Origin: CALARM01 sp964431735
GTDB taxonomy: Bacteria > Vulcanimicrobiota > SpSt-956 > JAKJGF01
Direction: 5' to 3'
Length of the DNA stretch: 9,414 nt
Assembly (NCBI GenBank): GCA_964431735.1
Contig: CAYSLJ010000218.1
Span: 1-9,414, forward strand
Positions 1 through 7,536 of this stretch are shown here, piece by piece. The translations under genes were made by a program, and so were the position numbers. The notes beneath the pieces were generated by a model. That model did not search any database. It was not told where the DNA came from and saw nothing but the letters and a program-made list of their open reading frames with translations. Position 1 is the stretch's first letter. Each line of letters begins with the position of its first letter.

Positions 1-96
1 TACAGATTTATATACATTAACTATAATTTTCAGTAAAGGTGAATTTACCTGTCGTAAAAAAACGCAATCACTTATGAAATACACTATAAATTAAAC

Positions 97-125
97 TAGA
101 CATTTTAAGTAAACTATTTTATAAT
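97..125 (+). promoter_or_regulatory. sigma70-type promoter of the TPR/glucan operon
   Basis: TAGACA (97-102, five of six matches to TTGACA) is separated by exactly 17 bp from a perfect TATAAT (120-125). The expected start of transcription is near 132, giving a 5' leader of about 100 nt before the ATG at 231. The surrounding 1-230 stretch is extremely AT-rich, which raises the chance of random -10 matches, but a good -35 at the optimal spacing is less expected. A weak stem (126-132 with 146-152, seven A/T pairs) lies at the predicted transcript start. No other gene is visible in 1-230. Confidence 0.6.
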
Positions 126-217
126 TAATAATCGAAAATGGATAAATTATTAGAGACCTTTTTATAAAAAAATGATAAAATATATTTGAGGATATATATG
201 CCTATTTCCTGATATTT

Positions 218-224
218 AGGAGGA
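218..224 (+). promoter_or_regulatory. Shine-Dalgarno site that fixes the start of the TPR gene
   Basis: AGGAGGA lies 6 nt before the ATG at 231. A TTG directly in front (228-230) is in frame, but it would sit only 3 nt from the site, so the ATG is the better start. Confidence 0.8.
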
Positions 225-230
225 CTTTTG

Positions 231-3200
231 ATGGCTAAGAAAAGCTGGACAAAAAGCTTAAAGGCTCTTTTTGGGAAAGGCTCAGATGATTCGGAAGCAG
301 ACCAGGAAGAAAAGAAGAAAAAAGAAGTATGGGAAAAAGAAGATGATGATGGAGTAGTATGGGCCTACTTTCCAGTTCATGAAGAAAAAGAAGAAGAAAA
401 GAAATCTTCTGTAATAGAAGAAGATGTAGTAAGTGACGATATACTTTTAGAAAGCGAAGAAGACATACCTTCCCGGGAAGAATCCCTAAAAGAAGAAGAA
501 GAAAAATATGAAGAAAAAACCAGAATAGTGGAAGAAAACTATCTGGATGATGAAATAATATATAGTAAGCACGAAGAGTCTTCTAAAAAAGAAAGCATAA
601 AAATTACAGATAAAACAAATCAGGAAAAGATAGCTTTAGAAGAAGAAGAAATCAATAAAATTATATCTCCGTCGGAAGAGTTTATTCAAAGCCTCAAAAT
701 AGCTTATATAAAACACATAAAACATAAATATCCTTTCAAAGATTTTTCCTATCTTGATAAAGAGTTAAAAAGTGACACAGAAGAAACTGCTGATGAGGAG
801 CCCAGTGAAAGTCTGGAACCGTCAAGTCCTTTTGAAAAGGTTTTTACAGAGATGCAGGAACATATAACCGGTGAAACAGATGAACCAAAGACAGAAGGCA
901 GAACAGAGAAAGATGATAGTTGGGATGAAAATTATGGTCAATTCAGTTTTTCATCTGAAAATGTATTTGCTAAAAAGGAGACAGGAGAAGAAAAGACTTC
1001 TTCTTCAGAGACTAAATCTTTATGGGGAGAAGGTAAATATGATGACTTTTTCTCTTCTTCAGAAGCAATCGAAGATAAAACCTTATCTGATACAGGGGAA
1101 TTATCAGACGACACATCAGATAAATCAAAAAAGAAAAGAAATCGATTTGCTGATATAGTGTCTTCGGTAAATCAGGAAAAAATACCTGTAGCAACAGCAG
1201 ATACAGCCATAGCTCTCGGACCTGTTGAAACAAAAGTTACAGATATGGAACTTACAGAAGAAGATAAACTATTAAATCCTGATGAACTTATAGAAAAAGG
1301 CGATAAAGAACTGGAACTGGGATGGAAAGATAAAGCTATAAAACATTTTAAGAAAGCTGCTCTTTTATACAAATATAATGATGAACCGGGAAAAGCTTTT
1401 TTAATTTATCAAAAACTCAACAAATTTGATCCTGCCAATATTAACTATATATATGCTCTGGGTTTTCTTTGTAAAAATCTTGGCAGAATAGAAGAGGCAA
1501 AAATTCATTTCAGGAATGTTCTTAAAATCGAACTTACCCATAAAAATACCCTTTTTCAGCTTGGTATAATAAGTTATGAAGAGGGAGCTCTGGATACTGC
1601 ATTAATAGCATTCAGAAAAGTATTAAGTCTTGATCCATGCCACATAGAAGCCTATGAAAAATTAAGTGAATTGCTTATAAAAAAAGGGGATGTGAAAGAA
1701 GCAATAAATAATTATCTAAAAGGAGCACAGCAATTTCTGAATAAAAAAGATGAACCTTCTTCCATAAAATTATTTAAAAAGATTCTCTCCCTTGAAACAG
1801 ATAACGAAGAAGCCAGGAATGGACTTAAAAATATAGGTCTTGATCCTGACCTGGAAATGGCAGAAGAACCGGGTGAAGAAGTCGGTGAAGAAATTCTGCA
1901 GAAACCTTCCGAAGAGAGCTATTTTGAAGAACTTGGACCGGATGAAACAATAGAATATATATCTGAAACAGTAGAAACACAGGAGATTGTAGAAAGCCAT
2001 GAAGAAGATAAAATCCTCTATGAGGAAGGAGAAATAGAACAGAAGGAAGAAGAAATACCGGAGGAGACGGNNNNNNNNNNNNNNNNNNNNNNNNNNNNNN
2101 NNNNNNNNNNNNNNNNNNNNNNNNNNNNNNNNNNNNNNNNNNNNNNNNNNNNNNNNNNNNNNNNNNNNNNTTCGAGAAGAAATACCGGAGGAGACGGTTC
2201 GAGAAGAAATACCGGAGGAGACGGTTCGAGAAGAAATACCGGAGGAGACGGTGCAGGAAGAAATACCGGAGGAGACACGAGAGAAAGAAGAAATATTAGA
2301 TGAAGAAACTGAAGAAGATAATATTTCAAATAATATTAAAGAGAAGGGTTTTTATAAAACTATGAATTTAGATGTTAAATTTGAAGCTAATTTAGATGAT
2401 TTCATAGAAGAAATATCACCTGAATATACCCTGGAACCTTCATTGCAAAAAATCTTAAACCGGCATATGGAAGAATTCTCAATACCTTCAGTAGAGGACA
2501 TAATATATACATCGGCAGAAATTATTTTCAGTTCTTTTATGGAAGATTTTATTGATGATTTTGACACAATAAATATGACGGAAGATTATAAAATTGATGA
2601 CTCATTATATACAAAATTCAGTAATATGATCAATAAAACAGACAGAGAAACCATAGAAGAGTTAAAAAACAGAGCAAGAGAATTCAGAATGGGAACAAAA
2701 ATTTCTGCAGAAACAGAAATAATAGCAGATTTAACACTTCCTCCTGTAGTTCCTGAAATTAAAGAAGTTAAAGTTTCTGAAAAATCGGAAGAAATAGAAA
2801 TAAAAACTCCCACTTCAGAAACAGATATACCGGGCATTATATACGAGTCTCTCAGTGAAGAATTTGTTGAGGATTTTATAAAAGGTGAGCTCAAACCCTA
2901 TGATGAAGAAGAAGCTATGGGAATAGGTCTTGGAATTGAAATGGAAGAAGAAGAAGAACTGGAAGAGGAAGAAACGATAACACGTGAAGAAACACTGGAA
3001 AAAGAAACTGAACTATCGGAAATGGAAACAAGAGAGATAGAAGTAAAAGAGTCGGATTTAGAAAAAATAGAAGAAAGACTTGAAAAAATACTGGCAGAAG
3101 AAGCGAAAGAAGTAAAGACGGAAACAGCGAAAGAAGTAAAGACGGAAACAGCGGAAGAAGTAAAGACGGAAACAGCGGAAGAAGTAAAGACGGAAACAGC

Positions 3201-3510
3201 GGAAGAAGTAAAGACGGAAAAAACGCCGCCGTCACCGGGAACAGAAGTTGAAACTATGCCGGATATAGATAAAGAAATTATAAAATGCAAAGCTACTCTT
3301 AAGAAAAACATAAATAAGATAGATGATATTATAAAAAAATATGAAAAACTTTATAAAGAATGCCCTTCATACCCGCCACTATGCTATGCTATAGGTTCTT
3401 CTTACATTAAAAAAGGCTTATTTATAGAAGGTGTAAAGGAATTTATGAAGACTATTGATATAAAAGCATTTGATGGTAAAGATAATTTCTTGAAAAATTT
3501 GAATGGATAA
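231..3510 (+). CDS. large acidic TPR-repeat protein, split in the assembly by an N gap
   Basis: Function unknown; probably a cytoplasmic scaffold or interaction protein, since no signal peptide or membrane helix is visible. The start is the ATG at 231, not the in-frame TTG at 228. A short basic N-terminus (MAKKSWTKSLKALFGKG) is followed by about 330 residues of E/K/S-rich, probably disordered sequence. Around residues 347-543 lie about six TPR units, ending in helices such as ALIAFRKVLSLDP. Next comes a tandem 9-residue repeat VREEIPEET, which is interrupted by 100 Ns. After the gap the same repeat continues in the frame set by 3510. If the gap is treated as a multiple of 27, the two halves join into one frame of 1059 residues plus 9 per missing unit. 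Downstream are an acidic segment, five copies of an 8-residue AEEVKTET repeat, and a final TPR-like helical pair (about 3280-3480). It is first in a putative operon and ends at the start region of the DUF4912 gene. FimV-like proteins share the acidic-plus-TPR style, but I see no LysM domain and claim no homology. Confidence 0.85.
2043..2277 (+). repeat. 27-bp in-frame tandem repeat (VREEIPEET)n, interrupted by the gap
   Basis: One divergent unit (KEEEIPEET, 2043-2069) precedes the gap. After it come a unit missing its first base (2171-2196), two complete units (2197-2223 and 2224-2250) identical to it, and a variant VQEEIPEET (2251-2277). The middle units are identical at the nucleotide level, pointing to recent expansion. 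The last base before the gap (g, 2070) and the first two after it (tt) together make the Val codon expected at the repeat junction. The true copy number is at least five and unknown. Confidence 0.92.
2071..2170. other. assembly gap of 100 N
   Basis: The run is exactly 100 undetermined bases, the usual placeholder length for a scaffold gap of unknown size. Since 100 is not divisible by 3, it shifts the apparent reading frame of the surrounding gene. The repeat phase on both sides implies a real length that is a multiple of 27, possibly zero. Confidence 0.95.
3103..3222 (+). repeat. 24-bp in-frame tandem repeat (A-K/E-EVKTET)x5
   Basis: Five contiguous 24-bp units start at 3103, 3127, 3151, 3175 and 3199. 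They differ only at the second codon (aaa in units 1-2, gaa in units 3-5) and in the last codon of unit 5 (aaa for aca). They encode an alternating-charge, probably helical or disordered segment in the C-terminal half of the TPR protein. The near identity at nucleotide level indicates recent slippage or recombination. Confidence 0.93.
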
Positions 3511-3518
3511 AGATGATT

Positions 3519-3525
3519 GGAAGGA
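3519..3525 (+). promoter_or_regulatory. Shine-Dalgarno site for the DUF4912 gene
   Basis: GGAAGGA ends 7 nt before the ATG at 3533. The upstream in-frame ATG at 3503 overlaps the end of the TPR gene by 8 nt and has no purine-rich site in front of it, so this site favours 3533. Confidence 0.5.
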
Positions 3526-3532
3526 ACTTCAA

Positions 3533-4768
3533 ATGCCTGATACACACAGGAGGTCTTTTGCCAGAAAGGTAAGAAGCAGTGAAGCAGTAGTTAACTCAGA
3601 GTGGCAAATTGTAGAGTATAGACTGGATGACTGCCCCGGTAGTTCTGAGAATGTATCTGTTTCTCCGGAGAAAATTCTTGAGATAAAAGAAGAAATTTCA
3701 GAGGAACTTCTTGAAGCACCTGAATTACCCGAATTTTACGGAGAAGACAGACTTGTAATTCTTCCGAGAGATCCTTTTACTTCCTATTGTTACTGGGAAA
3801 TAACAGAACAAACAAAAGAAGAGACTCTGAGAAAATCAGGATTTCATTTATCAGATAATCCCGGGTTATTGCTGAGATTATACAGGCTATCCAGTGACAT
3901 CCATTGTTTCGAAAAGGTTATTAATAGTGAATCATATGAAACATGCAGTATGTATATAGATTACTCTGCTCCCTATAATCTTTTTTACGGGAAACTTGGA
4001 TATTCAACAGTTAAAGGTGATTTTTTACCTCTTGTAACATCTTCTATACCGGATAAATTACCATTGAGTATATCATTAATTGACAGGCATGAGAAAGCCG
4101 GAGAAGGCTGGTTTGAAATAGAATTAAAAGAAGGAAAACAGCAATTAAGAGAAATAGCGCCGCCTCCTATACCTGTGCCTTTTGTATCTTTTGATTTACT
4201 TGTAACAAAACAGATTAAACCGGATGAGGCAGTTAAAAAGGAAACAATCCCTGCAATAACTAAAAAAGAAAACATATATTACGAAAAAATTAAGACACAG
4301 GAAGATATTCATCCCGGTAAAATCGAAACTATTGAAAGAAGAAAAGACGTTCAGGAGAGCAAAAGAGAAACTGTTGAAAAAAGAAAAGGTATCGGGGAAA
4401 TTAAAGAATATAAAGAAAAAATCTCATGGAAACCACTGGCATTGACAGGTGAACTTTCTCATGTACCGGAGAATATACCGGTGTTAATAGAAGATAAAGG
4501 TCTGGAGGGACAGGACAGGTTCAGGCTCGTGCAGAAAATTCATAGAGAAGAAATACAATGGGAATTTGCAGATTTTTCGCCTGATATAAAGATGTTATTT
4601 CATGAAAAGCTGGAAAAAGAAGTGCCCCATCTTTACAAACTTGCCCGAAGAATTGACAGCCATCATACTATCTGGAAAATTCTGCAACTCCCTCCTCATA
4701 TTAGAGACATGTTCCAGGAAAGACTTCTTGAAGAGAAACACGTTCCCTTCAGCAATCCGAGTTGTTGA
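3533..4768 (+). CDS. DUF4912 protein with duplicated C-terminal motif
   Basis: DUF4912 proteins have no established biochemical role, but they recur beside or fused to GH57/DUF1957 glucan branching enzymes, as here. The core spans about residues 75-225. It opens with the family hallmark LPRDPFTSYCYWEI (from residue 77) and continues with LLLRLYRLSSD and the YSAPYNLFYGKLGY and FVSFDLLVT segments. A charged K/E-rich linker (about 226-320) follows. The C-terminal about 90 residues contain two copies of a motif, W-x6-P-x-I-x3-F-x-E-[KR]-L, starting at W343 and W381. No signal peptide or membrane helix is visible. I prefer the start at 3533 (411 residues) because of its ribosome site. An in-frame ATG at 3503 would add ten residues and overlap the TPR stop, which translational coupling could permit. 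The stop codon TGA lies inside the first unit of a heptad repeat. The gene sits 75 bp upstream of the GH57 gene and is probably cotranscribed with it. Confidence 0.85.
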   Translation: MPDTHRRSFARKVRSSEAVVNSEWQIVEYRLDDCPGSSENVSVSPEKILEIKEEISEELLEAPELPEFYGEDRLVILPRDPFTSYCYWEITEQTKEETLRKSGFHLSDNPGLLLRLYRLSSDIHCFEKVINSESYETCSMYIDYSAPYNLFYGKLGYSTVKGDFLPLVTSSIPDKLPLSISLIDRHEKAGEGWFEIELKEGKQQLREIAPPPIPVPFVSFDLLVTKQIKPDEAVKKETIPAITKKENIYYEKIKTQEDIHPGKIETIERRKDVQESKRETVEKRKGIGEIKEYKEKISWKPLALTGELSHVPENIPVLIEDKGLEGQDRFRLVQKIHREEIQWEFADFSPDIKMLFHEKLEKEVPHLYKLARRIDSHHTIWKILQLPPHIRDMFQERLLEEKHVPFSNPSC

Positions 4769-4825
4769 GTAGTGAGTAGTGAGTCGTGAGTAGTGAAAAC
4801 ATGCATCACGCATTACACATCACGC
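4765..4825. repeat. heptad repeat block A, two back-to-back runs
   Basis: Five 7-bp units of GTGAGTA type (variants TTGAGTA, GTGAGTC, GTGAAAA) fill 4765-4799. They are followed by a second run at 4805-4825 with units ATCACGC, ATTACAC and ATCACGC. The second run has the opposite polarity: read on the - strand the first run is ACTACTC-like, and both then fit RYNACNC. The block makes up most of the 75-bp spacer between the DUF4912 and GH57 genes. It contains the DUF4912 stop codon and ends just upstream of the GH57 ribosome site (AAGGTG, 4830-4835). Confidence 0.8.
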
Positions 4826-4843
4826 TTATAAGGTGTAAACATT

Positions 4844-6439
4844 ATGGAAAAAGGTTACTGGATGCTTGTACTTCATGCCCATCTTCCTTTTGTAAGGCAC
4901 CCTGAATATAAGGATTCCTTCGAAGAAAGATGGCTCTATGAAGCCATAATAGAAACATATATACCTCTGTTGCAGATGTTCGAAAGACTTGAAAGAGACA
5001 GAGTCCGTTTTCGTGTAACCATGTCTCTGACACCGCCTCTTGTTAACATGTTAAATGATATACTTCTTCGTACCAGATTTCAGTTGCATCTGGAAAAACT
5101 TATAGAGCTTACAGAAAAAGAACTTGTAAGAACAGAAAAAGAACCTGAATTTTATGACACAGCTATTATATATAATGAGCTTCTGAAAAAATTCCATAAA
5201 ATTTATCTGGAAAATTATAAAAGGGATATTGTAGGAGCATTCAAGAATTTTCAGGACAGAGGAAATATTGAAATAATGACATGTGGCGCCACTCATGGTT
5301 TTTTTCCTCTTATAGGAATACACAGAGAATGCGTAAAAGCCCAGATAGAGGTAGCTGTAAACAACCACAAAATGACCATAGGGAGACCTCCCGGAGGGAT
5401 ATGGCTTCCCGAATGCGGCTACAATCCCGGTGATGACGAAATACTCAAACATTACGGTATAAATTTTTTCTTTGTAGACTCTCATGGTCTTTTTTTCTCA
5501 AATCCCATTCCGCGATACGGAACTTATGCTCCTGTTTATACTCCATGCGGGGTGGCAGTATTTGCAAGAGACATGGAATCTTCAAGGCAGGTATGGAGTT
5601 CAAAAGGAGGTTATCCGGGCGATGTTGACTACAGGGAATTTTACAGAGATACAGGATATGATCTGCCGGAAGAATATATAAAACCTTATATACATGAAAG
5701 CGGTATAAGAATAAATACAGGAATAAAATATTACAGGGTAACAGGTGATACGGTAGAACTTTCGGAAAAAAAGCCTTATAATTACTATAAAGCACTTGAA
5801 AAAGCCAGAATTCATGGAGAACATTTTGTAAAGACCAGAACGGAACAGATAGAATACTGGAGTAATAACCTCAAGATTCTACCTCTTGTCGTATCGCCAT
5901 ATGATGCAGAACTCTACGGCCACTGGTGGTTTGAAGGCCCACATTTTCTTGAACATGTATTCAGAAATATGCAAAATCAGGGAAAAATTCTTCCTGTCAC
6001 TGCAGTAGAATATCTGGAAAAATATCCCACTCATCAGGTTGCAGTACCGTCGAGTTCAAGCTGGGGACACAAGGGCTATAACGAATACTGGCTCAATGAA
6101 ACAAATGACTGGATATACAGACATCTTCACAGAGGGGCAGAAAAAATGATAGAACTTGCAAATATATATAGAAACGATACAATAGATGAAGTAAAAAGAA
6201 GGGCTCTTAACCAGTGTGCACGAGAACTTCTCCTGGCTCAGAGCAGTGACTGGGCATTTATAATGAGAAGCGGCACAACCGTAGAATATGCTATCAAGCG
6301 CACAAGAGAACATTTAAGCAGATTATATCAGCTTTATGAAGAAATAAAAAATGGGAAGATCAATAATACACAGCTGGAGTTACTTGAGAAAAGAGATAAT
6401 ATATTTCCCGGTATAGATTACAGAGTTTATTGCAGTTAA
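4844..6439 (+). CDS. GH57 family 1,4-alpha-glucan branching enzyme (DUF1957 type)
   Basis: Predicted cytoplasmic enzyme that cleaves an alpha-1,4 glucan and transfers the piece to form an alpha-1,6 branch, in glycogen-like polymer synthesis. The start ATG has AAGGTG 8 nt upstream. The GH57 (beta/alpha)7 barrel opens with HAHLPFVRHPEY (H11, H13). The nucleophile motif is WLPECGY (E190) and the acid/base motif SPYDAELYGHWWFEGP (D354). Substrate-cleft tryptophans appear in SSSSWGHKGYNEYW (W407, W416). From memory, the archaeal branching enzyme TK1436 uses E183, D354, W407 and W416, so agreement is close. The C-terminal helical DUF1957 part includes LLLAQSSDWAFIMRSG and ends near residue 531, about the family length, without the extra C-terminal tail of TK1436. 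Tyrosines 225, 228 and 232 lie where a catalytic loop is expected, but I cannot align them with certainty. A maltodextrin-acting alpha-amylase-like hydrolase of the same family is the main alternative. Confidence 0.92.
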   Translation: MEKGYWMLVLHAHLPFVRHPEYKDSFEERWLYEAIIETYIPLLQMFERLERDRVRFRVTMSLTPPLVNMLNDILLRTRFQLHLEKLIELTEKELVRTEKEPEFYDTAIIYNELLKKFHKIYLENYKRDIVGAFKNFQDRGNIEIMTCGATHGFFPLIGIHRECVKAQIEVAVNNHKMTIGRPPGGIWLPECGYNPGDDEILKHYGINFFFVDSHGLFFSNPIPRYGTYAPVYTPCGVAVFARDMESSRQVWSSKGGYPGDVDYREFYRDTGYDLPEEYIKPYIHESGIRINTGIKYYRVTGDTVELSEKKPYNYYKALEKARIHGEHFVKTRTEQIEYWSNNLKILPLVVSPYDAELYGHWWFEGPHFLEHVFRNMQNQGKILPVTAVEYLEKYPTHQVAVPSSSSWGHKGYNEYWLNETNDWIYRHLHRGAEKMIELANIYRNDTIDEVKRRALNQCARELLLAQSSDWAFIMRSGTTVEYAIKRTREHLSRLYQLYEEIKNGKINNTQLELLEKRDNIFPGIDYRVYCS

Positions 6440-6456
6440 TTTTAACAAGTTAAAAT
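6439..6456. terminator. perfect AT-rich palindrome after the GH57 stop
   Basis: ATTTTAAC, AA, GTTAAAAT form a perfect 8-bp inverted repeat with a 2-nt centre, beginning in the last base of the GH57 stop codon. A T-run (ggtttttt) begins about 8 nt further on, at 6465. It could act as a weak or partial terminator reducing readthrough into yvcK, or as a protein-binding palindrome. The stem is nearly all A/T and the T-run is not directly adjacent, so a strong intrinsic terminator is unlikely. Confidence 0.3.
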
Positions 6457-6479
6457 CAGGTTTTGGTTTTTTAATCTCT

Positions 6480-6500
6480 TTAACCCAGCACCCATAACCC
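6480..6500 (+). repeat. heptad repeat block B, TAACCCA type
   Basis: Three period-7 units, TTAACCC, AGCACCC and ATAACCC, lie in the GH57-yvcK spacer. They end 13 nt before the yvcK ATG, where a ribosome site would normally be sought. On this strand they fit the RYNACNC pattern of the other blocks, apart from the first base of the first unit and the G in the second. Confidence 0.6.
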
Positions 6501-6513
6501 ATACTATTAAATT

Positions 6514-7485
6514 ATGAAAAATAAACATATAGAATTATACAAACATATTAAAGTAGTTGTTATAGGCGGAGGGACAGGGTTGTCTACCCTGCTTCGGGGT
6601 CTGAAACATTATACGGAACATATAACTGCTATAGTAACAGTCTCAGATGACGGAGGCAGTTCGGGGAGACTCAGAAAAGACATGGGTATAATTCCTCCCG
6701 GTGATATAAGAAACTGCCTTGTAGCTCTGTCTGCATCGGAATCACTCCTGGCAGATCTATTTCAATATCGTTTTCATAATGTAAAGGATCTGGAAGGACA
6801 TAACTTCGGCAATTTATTTCTGGTAGCATTATCAGAGGTAGCAGGTGATTTTGATAAAGCCATAAAAGAATGCAGTAAAGTTCTTGCCATAAAAGGGAAA
6901 GTTCTTCCTGCCACACTTGATACTGTAGTGCTTATGGCAGAAATGGAAGACAGGAGTATAATTGAAGGAGAAACGAATATTACTTCATCAAAAGGTATTA
7001 TCAGAAAGGTTTTTTTGAAACCCCATAACCCCAAGCCACAGCATGAAGTCATAGAAGCTCTAAGAGAAGCTGATGCTATTATATTCGGTCCGGGCAGTCT
7101 TTATACGAGTGTTATACCAAATCTCCTGGTATCTGAAATATGTAACAATATAAAAACATCACAGGCCATAAAAATATATATATGTAATGTTATGACTCAG
7201 CCCGGCGAAACAGACGGGTTTACGGCAGGTGATCATATAAAAGCCATTTTTGCTCATACAGGCTATGCAATCTTTGATTATGTTCTTCTTAACAAAAAAA
7301 TCCCCAATCAATTACTTGATAAATACCAGTCACAGGGAGCCTATCCTGTCGACCTGGATCTGAAAAATATTACAGATCTCGGAGTTAATGTGATTACAGA
7401 TGATCTTATAAGTGAAACTGATCTTGTAAGGCATAATTCTGATAAACTTGCAAGGGCTATTCTGGAGCTAACGGTTAAATCGTAA
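6514..7485 (+). CDS. yvcK: YvcK/GlmR-like (CofD-like, UPF0052) protein
   Basis: Family members in Bacillus, Listeria and mycobacteria bind UDP-GlcNAc and steer carbon into peptidoglycan precursors, especially on gluconeogenic carbon; they are cytoplasmic. The 323-residue length matches the short bacterial form. The nucleotide-binding loop VVVIGGGTGLS is at residues 14-24. It is followed by TVSDDGGSSGRLR (42-54), IPPGDIRNCLVAL (60-72), GHNFGNLFL (95-103), FGPGSLYTSV (191-200) and NVMTQPGETDGF (225-236), all hallmarks of the family. The start ATG has no visible Shine-Dalgarno; the upstream bases are heptad block B, and no alternative ATG exists before the glycine loop. The stop TAA lies inside a CGTAACG heptad. 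The usual Firmicutes partners rapZ and whiA are absent here; the neighbours are glucan genes and a kinase. True CofD (2-phospho-lactate transferase) is less likely given the DDGGSSGRLR motif and length. Confidence 0.93.
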   Translation: MKNKHIELYKHIKVVVIGGGTGLSTLLRGLKHYTEHITAIVTVSDDGGSSGRLRKDMGIIPPGDIRNCLVALSASESLLADLFQYRFHNVKDLEGHNFGNLFLVALSEVAGDFDKAIKECSKVLAIKGKVLPATLDTVVLMAEMEDRSIIEGETNITSSKGIIRKVFLKPHNPKPQHEVIEALREADAIIFGPGSLYTSVIPNLLVSEICNNIKTSQAIKIYICNVMTQPGETDGFTAGDHIKAIFAHTGYAIFDYVLLNKKIPNQLLDKYQSQGAYPVDLDLKNITDLGVNVITDDLISETDLVRHNSDKLARAILELTVKS

Positions 7486-7536
7486 CGCATGGCGGGTAAG
7501 TATCCATTTCTCTTCACTACTCACGACTCACTGCCT
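7481..7536. repeat. heptad repeat block C at convergent gene ends
   Basis: Two runs flank a 14-bp core. Units CGTAACG, CATGGCG and GGTAAGT (7481-7501) contain the yvcK stop. Units ACTACTC, ACGACTC and ACTGCCT (7516-7536) contain the kinase stop and encode its last residues. The 20 bases 7513-7532 are an exact inverted copy of 4778-4797 in block A. The block fills the whole 31-bp gap between the two stop codons, and no terminator hairpin is seen here. Confidence 0.75.

Noticed and set aside
37..50. AGGTGAATTTACCT quasi-palindrome as an operator
   Set aside because: There is a single central mismatch and it lies about 47 bp upstream of the -35. No second copy or known binding consensus supports it, and such sequences arise easily in AT-rich DNA.
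2043..2277. CRISPR array or other spaced repeats
   Set aside because: The units are contiguous without spacers, are a multiple of three, and encode a peptide repeat in frame. The same holds for 3103-3222.
2898..3311. Long Ser/Val-rich open frame on the - strand
   Set aside because: It is the complement of the acidic coding repeats (GAA/GAG codons read as TTC/CTC), with no ribosome site or recognisable domain.
2251..3510. Separate gene starting at the GTG at 2251
   Set aside because: The GTG is the Val codon of the last 27-bp repeat unit, no ribosome site precedes it, and the frame change comes from the 100-N filler.
6480..6500. Telomere-like TAACCC repeat
   Set aside because: Only three degenerate 7-bp units inside a bacterial operon; better explained as a member of the heptad family seen at the other boundaries.
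6502..6513. Separate promoter for yvcK
   Set aside because: TACTAT could serve as a -10, but the bases 17 bp upstream do not resemble a -35 and overlap the heptads, so the evidence is too weak.
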